A stretch of 64,000 bases of DNA from Stenotrophomonas sp. UBA2629. GTDB lineage: Bacteria; Pseudomonadota; Gammaproteobacteria; Xanthomonadales; Xanthomonadaceae. The position numbers and the translations under genes were made by a program. The DNA lies in assembly GCA_002359895.1 (NCBI GenBank), contig DEOB01000008.1:311928-375927 (forward strand), in the 5' to 3' direction. Each line of letters opens with the position of its first letter. The first letter of the stretch is position 1. This document shows positions 27,367 through 36,430 of this stretch, piece after piece. The notes below the pieces were generated by a model. That model worked only from the letters and a program-made list of their open reading frames with translations. It did not search any database and was not told the DNA's origin.

Positions 27367-27860
27367 GCGCGGCGCTCGCTGGCGAGCTTGCGTTCCAGCC
27401 ACGGCATCAAGCCGCCGCCGGCAACGATGGCCATCAGTTCCGTGGGAATTTTTTCGCAGGGGAATTCACGGCCGGTGCTGTGGTTGATGATGCGTCCTTC
27501 GACAGGACGCACTTCCAACACGTCACCGCGCGAGACTTCCAGCTGCGCGCAAACCAATGCAGGAACGCCCAGATTGAGCGCGTTGCGGTAAAAAATACGG
27601 GCGAAGGATTTGGCGATGATGGCGCCGACACCCAGTTCGGCCAATGCCTGCACGGCCTGTTCGCGCGAGGAACCAATGCCGAACGATTCACCGCCGACCA
27701 CGATGTCACCGCGCTGCACCTCTTTGGCGAAATCCGCATCCACCGCTTCCAGGCAGTGGCTGGCCAGCACGCTCAGCGGTTCGCGCATGTACGGGCCCGG
27801 CGCGAGCACATCGGTGTCGATGCGGTCGCCGAAGACGAAGGCCTTGCCACGAACGTTCAT
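27363..27860 (-). CDS. Aconitase-family hydratase, small subunit (LeuD-like)
   Basis: A 165-residue swivel domain of the isopropylmalate-isomerase/homoaconitase kind, with GDRIDTDVLAPGPYM near the N-terminus and the FGIGSSREQAVQAL substrate-binding loop. It pairs with the adjacent large subunit, overlapping it by 4 nt. Two-subunit enzymes of this class include LeuCD, maleate hydratase, citraconate hydratase and 2,3-dimethylmalate dehydratase. Its place in a catabolic operon with a GntR regulator argues against leucine synthesis. Confidence 0.85.
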   Translation of the reverse strand: MNVRGKAFVFGDRIDTDVLAPGPYMREPLSVLASHCLEAVDADFAKEVQRGDIVVGGESFGIGSSREQAVQALAELGVGAIIAKSFARIFYRNALNLGVPALVCAQLEVSRGDVLEVRPVEGRIINHSTGREFPCEKIPTELMAIVAGGGLMPWLERKLASERRA

Positions 27861-29140
27861 GCGTTTTCCTTCAGCAGTTCACGCGGATCACAGATTTCAC
27901 CTTTTACCGCAGCGGCGGCCACCGAGTAAGGCGAGCCCAGGTAAACCTGTGCGTCGGCTGAGCCCATGCGGCCCTTGAAGTTGCGTGCGGTGGTGGACAG
28001 GCAGACTTCGCCGCTGCTGAGCATGCCTGCGCCCATACCGGCGCAGGCACCGCAGCCGGAGGGCAACAGAATGGCACCGGCCTCGGTGAGTGCGGCGAGT
28101 GTGCCTTCGGCGGCGGCCTGTGCGGTCATCGCCACCGATGCAGGGGCAATCAGCAGGCGCGTGCCCTTGGCGACACGGCGGCCCTTCAGGATTTCAGCGG
28201 CCATGCGCATATCGGTGAGCTTTGCGCCGGTGCAGGCGCCGATATAGGCCTGGTCGATATGCACCTTGCCGTGCTCGGCCACGGGCCGGCTGTTGGCCGG
28301 GCTGTGCGGTGCGGCGATGTGGGGTGCGATCTGCGCGGCGTCATAACGGTGCACATGCAGGTAGTCGGCATCAGCGTCGCTGCGCCAGTGTGCCAGGTCA
28401 CCGTTGAACGGTTTGCCTGCATGTTCGAGTGCGGCAAGCGTGATCGCGTCGGGCTCGACGATGCCGGTTTCGGCACCGAGCTCGGCGGCCATGTTGCACA
28501 GGGTCAGGCGCTCATGCATCGGCATGGCCTGTACCGCGCTGCCGCCGTACTCGAACACCTGCCCTTCGTTGCCCATGCCGTGGTGGGCGCACAGCATCAG
28601 CATCACATCTTTGGCGCTGACGCCGTTGCCGAGCACGCCATCCAACTGCACGCGGGTGGTCTGCGGTACACGCAGCCAGACTTCGCCGGTGACCAGCGCG
28701 CCGGTGATGTCGGTGGCACCCATGCCGACCATGAACGCACCGAACGCGCCGCCGCTGGGCGAGTGCGAATCACCACCGACGCAGAACATGCCCGGCTGCA
28801 GGTGGCCGTGTTCCTGCAGCACCACATGGCAGATGCCAAGCATGTCGTAGTGGGTGACACCCTGCGCCTGTGCCCATTTGCGGGTGAGCGCGAGGATGTC
28901 GGCGCTCTCCATATCCACCGCAGGCACGAAGTGGTCGGAGACCACGACGACCTTACCCGCATCCCACACTTTGGCACCGAGTTTTTCCAACCGTGCGGCT
29001 ACCCGTCGCGGGCCGCCGGAGTCGTGCATCATCAACAGGTCAAGCTTGGCGGTAAGGATTTCACCGGCGCGCACGGCTTGTCGCCCGCAGGCACGGGCGA
29101 GGATTTTTTCAGCAAGCGTTGCGCTTACGGTTGCGCTCAA
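27857..29140 (-). CDS. Aconitase-family hydratase, large subunit (LeuC-like)
   Basis: A 427-residue [4Fe-4S] hydro-lyase subunit. Cluster ligands are seen in IGACTGAK and LPSGCGACAGM (CxxC); DSHSPSGGAFGAFMVGMGATD is the family signature. It starts at TTG 29140, which overlaps the gntR stop codon by 2 nt and gives the expected N-terminus (SATVSATLAEKILARACG). With its LeuD-like partner it would add or remove water on a branched dicarboxylate such as maleate, citraconate or dimethylmaleate. I infer this from operon context. Confidence 0.87.
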   Translation of the reverse strand: MSATVSATLAEKILARACGRQAVRAGEILTAKLDLLMMHDSGGPRRVAARLEKLGAKVWDAGKVVVVSDHFVPAVDMESADILALTRKWAQAQGVTHYDMLGICHVVLQEHGHLQPGMFCVGGDSHSPSGGAFGAFMVGMGATDITGALVTGEVWLRVPQTTRVQLDGVLGNGVSAKDVMLMLCAHHGMGNEGQVFEYGGSAVQAMPMHERLTLCNMAAELGAETGIVEPDAITLAALEHAGKPFNGDLAHWRSDADADYLHVHRYDAAQIAPHIAAPHSPANSRPVAEHGKVHIDQAYIGACTGAKLTDMRMAAEILKGRRVAKGTRLLIAPASVAMTAQAAAEGTLAALTEAGAILLPSGCGACAGMGAGMLSSGEVCLSTTARNFKGRMGSADAQVYLGSPYSVAAAAVKGEICDPRELLKENA

Positions 29141-29934
29141 ACGGGCGTCTCCGGGTTGATGGTTTCGTAGTCCATGCGCATCTGGTAGCGCAGCTGGTCG
29201 GGGCGATACTGGATTTCGAGCAGGTCCAGCAGTTGCCGTGTGCTGCCGTAGGAATGGCGCTCCAACGTCAACACCGCCTGCCCGGGTGACATTTCCAGAT
29301 GGGCGGCCGCCACCGCACCCACACGCAGTGCCGAGACGGTCTGCTGCACCTGTGTGAAATGGATGCCGCAACGTCGGAACAGCTCGATGCGGGGGCCATG
29401 GGCCAGCTGGTTGGCGTTGAAGTCCGGGTGCGCGGTGCGGGTCCAGCTGGTGTAGTAGCCGAACGGATGACCATGCCGCGAACGCACCCGCACGCAGCGC
29501 ACCAGTGCTTCATCCGGCGCGCTGTCGAACAGGGCGCGGATGGGTTCCGGCGGTATCACGCGCTCCCAGCCGAGCAGACGCACCTGGGTGTTGCCGGCCA
29601 GCGTGCTCAGGCTGTGCATCAACTCGCCCAGCGGGGTTTTCAGCGGCATGGGAATGGTGGACGTGCGCAGCTTGCCGCCGGTCACGCGCGTGCCACGGCC
29701 ACGTTGGCGTACCAGCAGGCCGTCGTCGGCCAATACCTGCAATGCCTGGCGCACGGTCACCCGCGAAATGCGCAGGCGCCGCGCCAGCTCCTCCTCACGC
29801 GGCAGCTGCTCGCCGTCACCGATGTCGCCGCGCTCTATCAGCGTGCGCAGGAACGCCTGCAGCTGGTGGTACAGCGGCGTATGCAGATCGCGGCGGAGGA
29901 TGCCCTCCAGGGATTGGGTGGTGAACGGGTCCAC
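29137..29934 (-). CDS. GntR-family regulator with UTRA domain (first copy)
   Basis: 265 residues in the HutC subfamily. An N-terminal winged helix (LPREEELARRLRISRVTVRQALQVLADDGLLVRQRGRGT, about residues 43-81) is followed by a UTRA effector domain (PPEPIRALFDSAPDEALV through FGYYTSWT, ending EIQYRPDQLRYQM). GTG 29934 gives the usual short lead before LHTPLYHQL. It is the first gene of the leuC-leuD-voc operon and diverges from the MFS gene. A TATAACTATA site lies about 45 nt upstream. It is clearly paralogous to the regulator at 37530-38318. Confidence 0.88.
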   Translation of the reverse strand: MDPFTTQSLEGILRRDLHTPLYHQLQAFLRTLIERGDIGDGEQLPREEELARRLRISRVTVRQALQVLADDGLLVRQRGRGTRVTGGKLRTSTIPMPLKTPLGELMHSLSTLAGNTQVRLLGWERVIPPEPIRALFDSAPDEALVRCVRVRSRHGHPFGYYTSWTRTAHPDFNANQLAHGPRIELFRRCGIHFTQVQQTVSALRVGAVAAAHLEMSPGQAVLTLERHSYGSTRQLLDLLEIQYRPDQLRYQMRMDYETINPETPV

Positions 29935-29978
29935 GGAGTGCGGCGGCCAGGTCCGAAATAATCTTAATGATATATCTA

Positions 29979-29988
29979 TATAACTATA
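29979..29988. promoter_or_regulatory. TATAACNATA operator-like site 1 (TATAACTATA)
   Basis: Lies in an AT-rich patch upstream of the first gntR gene. The exact reverse complement occurs at 34474-34483; related sites are at 34742-34751 and 38347-38356. Confidence 0.55.
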
Positions 29989-30047
29989 TTTGACCGTCAC
30001 CGCAAACCCTCCCGGCGCTTCCATCCACGCCCCGGCCTGTGCCACTA

Positions 30048-30061
30048 TTTGTCCGGACATT
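30048..30061. promoter_or_regulatory. TGTCCGGACA palindrome 1
   Basis: TTTGTCCGGACATT with the 10-bp core at 30050-30059, 52 nt before the MFS start. One of five intergenic copies in this catabolic region. Confidence 0.65.
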
Positions 30062-30111
30062 GTTGTTGTGACACGCGTTGCCGTAAGCCCTCCGTCGATC
30101 AAGGGATGCTG

Positions 30112-31386
30112 ATGAAACGTTGTTACCCGTGGCTGATCTGTGTCGTGGCGATGCTCATGCTGGCTATCTCCAACGGCATGACCATGACCGGAATCACCGC
30201 CTTCGATCCGTCGCTGCTGGATGAATTCGGCTGGAGCCGTGGCCAACTCAAGTTCCGCGACATGTTCAATCTGCTGCTGGCCGCAGCGCTGTCGCCCTTT
30301 GTGGGGGCGTTGATCGACCGCATCGGCGTGCGCACGTTGGCGTTGTTCGGCAGCGTGCTGTTGGCAGTGTTGTACGCCACCTATTCGCAGGTGCACTCCA
30401 TCACCCACGTGTACCTGATCCATGTGGGCTTTGCCGCCGTGGTGGTGAGCAGCGGTTTGAGCGTGGCGGTGATCATGGTGTCGCAGTGGTTCCACACACG
30501 GCGCGGAACCGCACTGGGCATAGCGCTGGTGGGCAGCAGCCTGGGTGGCATGCTGGTGCCCAAGATCATCGTGGCGTTGCTGCCCGATCACGGTTGGCGC
30601 GAGAGTTTTCTGTTGATGGCGGTGATGCCGCTGGGCTTGTTCTTCGTGTGCCTGCTGCTGGTGCGCCGGCCCGGGCCGGGCCTACGGCCGTGGGGTGAAG
30701 GCCAGGCCAGCGCGGACAACCGGCCCGGTGTGTGCAGTTCGTTACCCGACCTCAGTTATCGGCAGGCGTTGCGTACCCGCACTTTCTGGGCATTGGCGTT
30801 GGTGGCGGTAACCACCTTCTGGGCAATCATGTCGTTGTCCTCGCACCTGATCCTGCACATGAAAGACCTGGGCTTCAGCGACAAACAGGCAGCGGATGGC
30901 ATGTTCCTGCTGTTCGGGCTGGGCATGGTGGGCAAATTTCTGTTCGGCTTTCTGGCGGATATGACCACGCCGAAGAAGGTGTTCGTCTGCAACGTGGTGT
31001 TGATGGCCGCAGGCGCGGTGATCATCGCGCTGCAGCAGCCCGGGCTGCTGTGGGCGGGGTTGGTGGTGATGGGGCTGGGGTGGGGCGGGTTGTACGCGAT
31101 TCTGCAGCTGCAGATCGTGGAAGCGTTCGGGCTGAGTGCCGCCGGCAAGATACTGGGCACCATTTCATTGATGGATGCGACCTCGGCAGGCCTGGGAATC
31201 TGGCTGACGGCGGTGATGTTTGACCACTTCGGCAACTACCGCGTGGCCTTCATCGTGATTGCCGTGCTGGTGGTGATCGGCATGCTGGCCTCGCTGCTGG
31301 TGCGGGATGAACGGCGTTTGGCATTTGCAGCAGCGCATCAGCCAGACGGTGATGTGGGCGCAGCGGCACAACGCAGCATAGTGTGA
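30112..31386 (+). CDS. MFS transporter (monocarboxylate/oxalate-formate antiporter type)
   Basis: A 424-residue, 12-helix major facilitator protein. It starts MKRCYPWLICVVAML at ATG 30112, after an AAGGG site. RIGVRTLALFGS lies in the 2-3 loop and WFHTRRGTALGIALVGSSLGGM after helix 4, both like the OFA/monocarboxylate branch. It probably imports the organic acid or amide substrate across the inner membrane after TonB-dependent entry. A close paralog is at 53287-54519. A TGTCCGGACA site lies in its leader region. Confidence 0.88.
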   Translation: MKRCYPWLICVVAMLMLAISNGMTMTGITAFDPSLLDEFGWSRGQLKFRDMFNLLLAAALSPFVGALIDRIGVRTLALFGSVLLAVLYATYSQVHSITHVYLIHVGFAAVVVSSGLSVAVIMVSQWFHTRRGTALGIALVGSSLGGMLVPKIIVALLPDHGWRESFLLMAVMPLGLFFVCLLLVRRPGPGLRPWGEGQASADNRPGVCSSLPDLSYRQALRTRTFWALALVAVTTFWAIMSLSSHLILHMKDLGFSDKQAADGMFLLFGLGMVGKFLFGFLADMTTPKKVFVCNVVLMAAGAVIIALQQPGLLWAGLVVMGLGWGGLYAILQLQIVEAFGLSAAGKILGTISLMDATSAGLGIWLTAVMFDHFGNYRVAFIVIAVLVVIGMLASLLVRDERRLAFAAAHQPDGDVGAAAQRSIV

Positions 31387-31529
31387 GTTGCATGCATGCA
31401 GAACGATTCAGCGCATCGTGTGCGTGAGGCGAGACATACATCGGCTCGCCTTGTTTCAACCGTGTTTGCCTGTAAGCGGAAACCGATGGCATTGCATCCA
31501 CGTTGGCTGCGTTGACAGCCCTCCATGAC

Positions 31530-31553
31530 AAAGGCCCGCTTGCGCGGGCCTTT
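31530..31553. terminator. Bidirectional terminator between MFS and membrane-protein genes
   Basis: AAAGGCCCGC (31530-31539) pairs with GCGGGCCTTT (31544-31553). It separates two convergent genes. Confidence 0.85.
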
Positions 31554-31578
31554 GCTGTTGATTTGATCTCAACCGTGC

Positions 31579-32241
31579 TCAGAACGGCTTGAGCTTGCCC
31601 AGCATCATGATCAACAGAATGATCGTCCAGATGCACAGCACCGGGATCTTCACCCGCGCGATCAGCTGCTTGAGTGCCTGTTGTTCGGCATCGCTGGCGG
31701 TATTGCTGACCACTTTGCCGAACAGCGGGCCGAATGGCCGCAACTGGATGCGCACCAACAAGCCCATGCTGATGATGCCTGCGAACAACACCAGCTTGGC
31801 ACCCAACCAACGGCTCTGTGCGATGAGGCCGCCGTCGAAGAATGCATCGATGCCTGCCGCAACGCAGCCCACCAGCACCAACAAGCGCAGATGGAAATCG
31901 ACGCGCGCGATGCGGTGGCCGGCAGCGGAATGTTCTTTGACGAACGCCGCCCATGCCAACGCCAGCCACACCAAGGTGATCACCCACACCAGCCACAGCC
32001 AGCCGTGCAGCGGCAGCAGCCCTGCCAGCGTGGCCACGGTCAGCCCGGTGCCGAGCGCCATGATCAGGCAGGTGCGCGGAATCATGTCCAGCAGCATCAT
32101 CGCCTTGGCGGAAAACAGGCGCACCGGCAATGGTTGCTTGGGGTCGGCGATCTTGCCGGCGATATAGAACACACCCACATCGCCGCCAAGCCAGTAACCA
32201 CCGATCAGCAGATGCAGCAACAACAGCAATTGGTATTCCAT
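31579..32241 (-). CDS. Multi-pass inner-membrane protein (CopD/DUF2269-like guess)
   Basis: 220 residues with about five or six hydrophobic helices, starting MEYQLLLLLHLLIGGYWLGGDVGVFY. ATG 32241 follows a TTTGGAGA ribosome site. Intramembrane His, Trp and Gly residues (LHLLIGGYWLG, WLWLVWV) resemble haem-binding or CopD-like membrane proteins. A similar protein is encoded at 43983-44645 in the same region, with an HIAVLGYWLGSEL start. The function is unknown; a membrane electron-transfer or sensing role would fit the cytochromes nearby. Confidence 0.65.
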   Translation of the reverse strand: MEYQLLLLLHLLIGGYWLGGDVGVFYIAGKIADPKQPLPVRLFSAKAMMLLDMIPRTCLIMALGTGLTVATLAGLLPLHGWLWLVWVITLVWLALAWAAFVKEHSAAGHRIARVDFHLRLLVLVGCVAAGIDAFFDGGLIAQSRWLGAKLVLFAGIISMGLLVRIQLRPFGPLFGKVVSNTASDAEQQALKQLIARVKIPVLCIWTIILLIMMLGKLKPF

Positions 32242-32302
32242 CAGGGTCTCCAAAGAACATCGCTCCCGGGCGGGAGCGATGTGTGTGACAGGGGCGTGGT
32301 GC

Positions 32303-34417
32303 TTACCAGAAGCGGTACTTGAACTCGACGCCGTAGGTGCGCGGCACGTTCGGGTAGATCACGCCGATGCCGAGCCCGGCGATGTCGAAGCCACCGGTCG
32401 AATAGAACTCGTTGCTCAGGTTCTTGCCCCATGCGGCCACCGACCAGTTGGCGTCACGCGGCTCGTAGGAGATGCGTGCGTTGTACTCGGTGTTGGCGCG
32501 GGTCATGATCAGCCGCGAGGTGTCCTGGTTCTGGTAGTACTCGTCGGTGTGGCGCGCCTGCGCGCTGATCACCAGGTCGGCGCTGCCAACCGGCTGCACA
32601 TACGTGCCTGCCAGAGTCCACTGCATGTCCGGCGAACTCTTCATCGAGCGGCCGTTGAAGTAGGCGGCGTTGATTGCCGCATAGTCTTTGTATTCGCCAT
32701 CGATGGTGCCGATGCTGGCATCCACCCGCAGTTTGCTGGTCAGCTGGGCCTGCGCATCCACTTCAAAGCCCTGGATCAGCGCGCCGGTGGCGTTGGTCAT
32801 GACGAACACGCCTTCGGAGTTCACCGCGGTCAGCTGGATGCCGTCGTAATCCAAGCGGTAGTAGTCGGCATTCAAACGCAGGCGGTTGTCCCACAGTGTG
32901 GTTTTCAGGCCGACTTCATAAGCGCGCAGGGTCTCGGCGTCCACCGGAGTGATGGTGGGCAACGTCGTGCCCCGGCCGTTGAAGCCACCGCTCTTGAAGC
33001 CGGTGGTGATGCTGGCGTAGCCCATCACGTTGTCGCTGAAGTCATACGACAGCAGCGCCTTCCAGTCCGGACGGGTCCAGGTCTTTTCCTGCTGCTTGGC
33101 AAAGTTGGGGTCACCGTTGGCCTTGACCGCACGCACCGAGAAATCTTTGTTCTCGTAGCTGTAGCGGCCCCCCAAGGTCATGGTCAGCTTGTCGGTGAAC
33201 TTGTAGTTGCCTTGGGCATATACCGCGTAAGCGGTGGTGTCCTGTTTGACGAAGTTGGTGCCGCCACGGGTGAAGATGTCGTTGCGGGTGGGCTGGTCGT
33301 TGTGCTCGCGGAATGCGAACACGCCGGCCACCCAACTGAAGGGGCCTTCCAACTGCGAGGTGAACTGCGCTTCATAGCCGCGCTGGTTCTGCTTCTGGTC
33401 CTGCTCCAGGTGATACCGCATCTGGTCGGTGCCATCCACGTCCATGTAGAAGTGATGCTCCAACGTGCGGTAGTGCAGGATGTTGCGCCAGGAGAAGCTG
33501 CCGAAGTCGGTCTCGCTGGTCAGCGCCACGCCAAACTGATCAAGGTCGTTGATGCCCAGCGTGTCGGTCTGGGTTTTGTAGTAGCTGCCGAGCTTTGGCC
33601 ACACCGTATCGGTGGCCGCGTCGCGTGCGACCGGCGTGCCCCACGCCGGGGTGGAGCGCTCACGCAGGCGGTCGATGCTCAACGTGGCATACGACGCTTC
33701 GCCCCAGGTGCTGGCAAAGGCCACGCGCCCGGCCAGAACCTTCTGGTCGTTGACCCAGCGGTCGTGGGTGATGTCATGCATGATGCCGTCGCGGTTACGG
33801 CTCAACACGGCCGCCGATACATCCAGGGTTTCACCGACGCGGGTGGCAAACATCGCACGGCCATCCACGCGGCCGAGATTGCCGACGCTGGCGTCGAAGG
33901 CCAGCTTGTCTTCGCCGGTGGGCTTCTTGGAGATGTAGCGGATGGCACCGCCGGTGGCGTTGCGGCCATACAGCGTGCCCTGCGGGCCGCGCAGTACTTC
34001 GATGCGGTCAACGTCGTACAGATCGAGCATCGCGCCGTTCTGGCGGGCAATGTAGACATCGTCGATGTACAGCGCCACGGCCGGGTCGTTGGTGAACATC
34101 GACTCGTCCGCGCCCACGCCGCGCATGATGATCTTTGCGCCGGAGCTGGTGCCGGTGTTCTGTTCGATGATGATGTTGGGCGTGGTGAACTTGATGTCAT
34201 CCACGCGCTGGATCTGCATGCGGTCCAGCGCAGGGCCGCTGATCACGCTCATGCTCAGGGGTGTTTTCTGGATCTGCTCTTCGCGTCGCTGCGCGGTCAC
34301 GCTGACCTGATCCAGCTGCACGGTTTCTTTGTCAGACGACTGGGCGTAGGCATCACCGCCGCCGATGGCCGTCATGATCGCAACAGTTAACGCACTCCGG
34401 TACAGAACATCTTTCAT
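32303..34417 (-). CDS. TonB-dependent outer membrane receptor
   Basis: 704 residues. A signal peptide ends near AYAQ (about residue 25), then comes the plug domain (VSVTAQRREEQIQKTPLSM, IMRGVGADESMF, YIDDVYIARQNG, DRIEVLRGPQGTLYGRNATGGAI) and a 22-strand barrel ending VEFKYRFW. The plug features match receptors that take up plant and aromatic compounds rather than siderophores, but substrate cannot be told from sequence. ATG 34417 gives the normal signal peptide. The shared 5' region with the divergent hydrolase holds both candidate operator motifs. Confidence 0.93.
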   Translation of the reverse strand: MKDVLYRSALTVAIMTAIGGGDAYAQSSDKETVQLDQVSVTAQRREEQIQKTPLSMSVISGPALDRMQIQRVDDIKFTTPNIIIEQNTGTSSGAKIIMRGVGADESMFTNDPAVALYIDDVYIARQNGAMLDLYDVDRIEVLRGPQGTLYGRNATGGAIRYISKKPTGEDKLAFDASVGNLGRVDGRAMFATRVGETLDVSAAVLSRNRDGIMHDITHDRWVNDQKVLAGRVAFASTWGEASYATLSIDRLRERSTPAWGTPVARDAATDTVWPKLGSYYKTQTDTLGINDLDQFGVALTSETDFGSFSWRNILHYRTLEHHFYMDVDGTDQMRYHLEQDQKQNQRGYEAQFTSQLEGPFSWVAGVFAFREHNDQPTRNDIFTRGGTNFVKQDTTAYAVYAQGNYKFTDKLTMTLGGRYSYENKDFSVRAVKANGDPNFAKQQEKTWTRPDWKALLSYDFSDNVMGYASITTGFKSGGFNGRGTTLPTITPVDAETLRAYEVGLKTTLWDNRLRLNADYYRLDYDGIQLTAVNSEGVFVMTNATGALIQGFEVDAQAQLTSKLRVDASIGTIDGEYKDYAAINAAYFNGRSMKSSPDMQWTLAGTYVQPVGSADLVISAQARHTDEYYQNQDTSRLIMTRANTEYNARISYEPRDANWSVAAWGKNLSNEFYSTGGFDIAGLGIGVIYPNVPRTYGVEFKYRFW

Positions 34418-34473
34418 GACTCGCCTCGTCGCGTGATGAAGGAAAAGCTCGTTCGGGTGGGGCGGCATCAACA

Positions 34474-34483
34474 TATAGTTATA
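34474..34483. promoter_or_regulatory. TATAACNATA operator-like site 2 (TATAGTTATA)
   Basis: Exact reverse complement of site 1, 57 nt upstream of the TonB-receptor start. Confidence 0.55.
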
Positions 34484-34511
34484 TCAATGCTTCCTTTTGA
34501 GTATTCCCATC

Positions 34512-34525
34512 TTTGTCCGGACAAT
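34512..34525. promoter_or_regulatory. TGTCCGGACA palindrome 2
   Basis: TTTGTCCGGACAAT (core 34514-34523) in the divergent region between the TonB receptor and the hydrolase. Confidence 0.65.
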
Positions 34526-34735
34526 CAACAGGACTATTGCAAGATTTTTACATCGCTTGCCCGCCCGAGAAATTTCCGCATCCCATTGAAGATGTTGAAG
34601 TATTGAAAAGTGAACAGGCGATTTCATTTGCCTTATAGGTCTGGTGTATAGGTCATTTGATTGCCTGTTGCTGCGCATGCAGCATGTGCAAATCGAGCGG
34701 ATGCCGGGAGTGGTTTTGTCTGCGCTTGAATAGTT

Positions 34736-34753
34736 TATTGATATAACAATAAG
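34736..34753. promoter_or_regulatory. TATAACNATA operator-like site 3
   Basis: TTATTGATATAACAATAA, near-palindromic with TTATTG/CAATAA arms, 25 nt before the hydrolase start. Confidence 0.5.
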
Positions 34754-34777
34754 CATTCGAGGCAGCGGAGACGTTTC

Positions 34778-36385
34778 ATGCAGAAGGCAATGACAAGCCG
34801 CCGGCAGTTCATCCGGGTTGGCGAGCGCACCGTGCATTACCGCCATGCGGGCAGTGGCCCGGTGCTGATGCTGCTGCACCAGTCGCCACAGAACTCGCGC
34901 ATGTGGCTGCAGATGATCGAGCGCTTTGCCGACCGCTATACGGTGATTGCGCCGGACACGCCGGGCTTCGGCTATTCCGATCCGTTGCCGGATGCTGCAC
35001 CCGGCATTGACCGTTTTGCCGAAGCCACTCTGGAGTTGGCCGATGCACTGGGCATCGAGCGTTTTGCGCTGTTCGGCATGCACACCGGCGGCCTGATCGG
35101 CATGCATCTGGCATGGAGTGCCCCGCAGCGTCTGCACTGCCTGATCATTGATGGCTATGCGCTGTTCAACGATGCCGAACGTGCGCGTTACGGCGACCGC
35201 TACCTGCCGCCGTTCGTGCCCACGTGGGACGGCGCGCATCTGCGCTGGCTGTGGTCGCGCATGCGCGAGCAGCTGTACTTCTTTCCTTGGTGTGATCCAT
35301 CGGCCGCCTGTGCCATCGCGCTGCAGCCGTACAGCGCGCAGGGCACGCACGACGCGGCGATGGACATCCTGGATGTGGGCGACAACTATCGCAGCGGCTA
35401 TGGCGCGGCGTTCCGCTACAGCGAACGGCAACGCGTGGGTGAACTGCGCTGCCCGGCGTGGCTGGTGTATCGCCATGACGACGTGTTGTTGAGCCACCGG
35501 CAACGACTACCGCCATTGCCGGACAACGTGGTGAGCGTGGAAGAGCCCGATGGCGAGCAGGGCCTGCACCGGCGGATGGATGCGATTCTGCAGCAGTGCG
35601 CGGTGCCGCCTGCCGCGCCGGTGGTGTTGGCCGCACGTGACGTACAGGGCTGGTCGCGGCGCATCATCACCACAGCGGTGGGCGAAGTTGCGCTGTGGCT
35701 GTGGCTGCGGCGTGGTGAGGAAGGCGCTGTGCTGCATGTGCATGCACCGGGGCAGGCGCCGCTGCAGGTGCAGGCGTTGCCGGTGGATGCGCGCACGCAG
35801 ATTGCCCTCGACCTGCCGGGCCATGCCGGCTCAGCAGAGATCATCGCACCACTGACAGCGGAAACGATGCAGATCGCGCTGCGTGCGGTGATCGACGAAC
35901 TGGCGGCGGATCAGGCCGTTGCCGTGCATGCGCATGACGCGGCAGCAGCCTATGTGCCCGCGTTGGCCGCATGGTTGGGATCACGTTTGAGCGAGGTGGT
36001 GCTGCACACGCCTTGGCTGCTCACATCGGCCGAATGCGATTGCCTGCTCGCGCAGTTGCCCAGCCCGGTTGTGCATGCTGCGGGCGGACACATGGCGCAG
36101 GCATGGCAGTGGGAACGCGAGCGGCATCTGCTTTGGCCGTGGCTGCCGCCCAGCGCCGCTGCGCGTAGATTGGTGGCCGCTCCTGACACCCTGCGAGTGC
36201 ATGCCAACGTGGTTGAACTGCTGCGTCTGGGCGCGCAGCTGCCGGTGCTGTTTGCAGGTGTCGCTGTCGCAGATGGCGAACGGCAGCTGCTGGCGTTGAA
36301 GGTGCCGGTCACCTTGCACGCCGAGGAACAAGACGACTACCAGGGGCGCTGTGCGGCGTTGGTGGCGCAACTGGCGGCACGCTGA
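34778..36385 (+). CDS. Alpha/beta-hydrolase-fold protein with an atypical nucleophile elbow
   Basis: A 535-residue protein. Residues 1-270 are a classic alpha/beta hydrolase (VHYRHAGSGPVLMLLHQSP oxyanion region, DTPGFGYSDP). The expected G-x-S-x-G elbow is G100-M101-H102-T103-G104, so His replaces the serine nucleophile. I recall HTG-type elbows from other proteobacterial members, but their chemistry is not known to me. The C-terminal half (about 280-535) is a second hydrolase-like unit without clear catalytic residues. It diverges from the TonB receptor and has its own TATAAC site. It could be an esterase, a lyase or a non-catalytic binder. Confidence 0.72.
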   Translation: MQKAMTSRRQFIRVGERTVHYRHAGSGPVLMLLHQSPQNSRMWLQMIERFADRYTVIAPDTPGFGYSDPLPDAAPGIDRFAEATLELADALGIERFALFGMHTGGLIGMHLAWSAPQRLHCLIIDGYALFNDAERARYGDRYLPPFVPTWDGAHLRWLWSRMREQLYFFPWCDPSAACAIALQPYSAQGTHDAAMDILDVGDNYRSGYGAAFRYSERQRVGELRCPAWLVYRHDDVLLSHRQRLPPLPDNVVSVEEPDGEQGLHRRMDAILQQCAVPPAAPVVLAARDVQGWSRRIITTAVGEVALWLWLRRGEEGAVLHVHAPGQAPLQVQALPVDARTQIALDLPGHAGSAEIIAPLTAETMQIALRAVIDELAADQAVAVHAHDAAAAYVPALAAWLGSRLSEVVLHTPWLLTSAECDCLLAQLPSPVVHAAGGHMAQAWQWERERHLLWPWLPPSAAARRLVAAPDTLRVHANVVELLRLGAQLPVLFAGVAVADGERQLLALKVPVTLHAEEQDDYQGRCAALVAQLAAR

Positions 36386-36392
36386 GCTTGCA

Positions 36393-36422
36393 CACCGCAG
36401 CCGCATGCGCGCGGCTGCGGTG
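36393..36422. terminator. Bidirectional terminator-like hairpin
   Basis: CACCGCAGCCGC (36393-36404) pairs with GCGGCTGCGGTG (36411-36422) between the convergent hydrolase and VOC genes. Confidence 0.65.
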
Positions 36423-36430
36423 CAGGTACC

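Noticed and set aside
27363..29140. leuCD for leucine biosynthesis
   Set aside because: No leuA or leuB nearby; the genes are coupled to a GntR regulator and a VOC gene in a catabolic region.
32279..34390. Long plus-strand open frame opposite the TonB receptor (about 700 codons)
   Set aside because: It is the antisense shadow of a high-GC gene; the minus strand has signal peptide, plug and barrel motifs.
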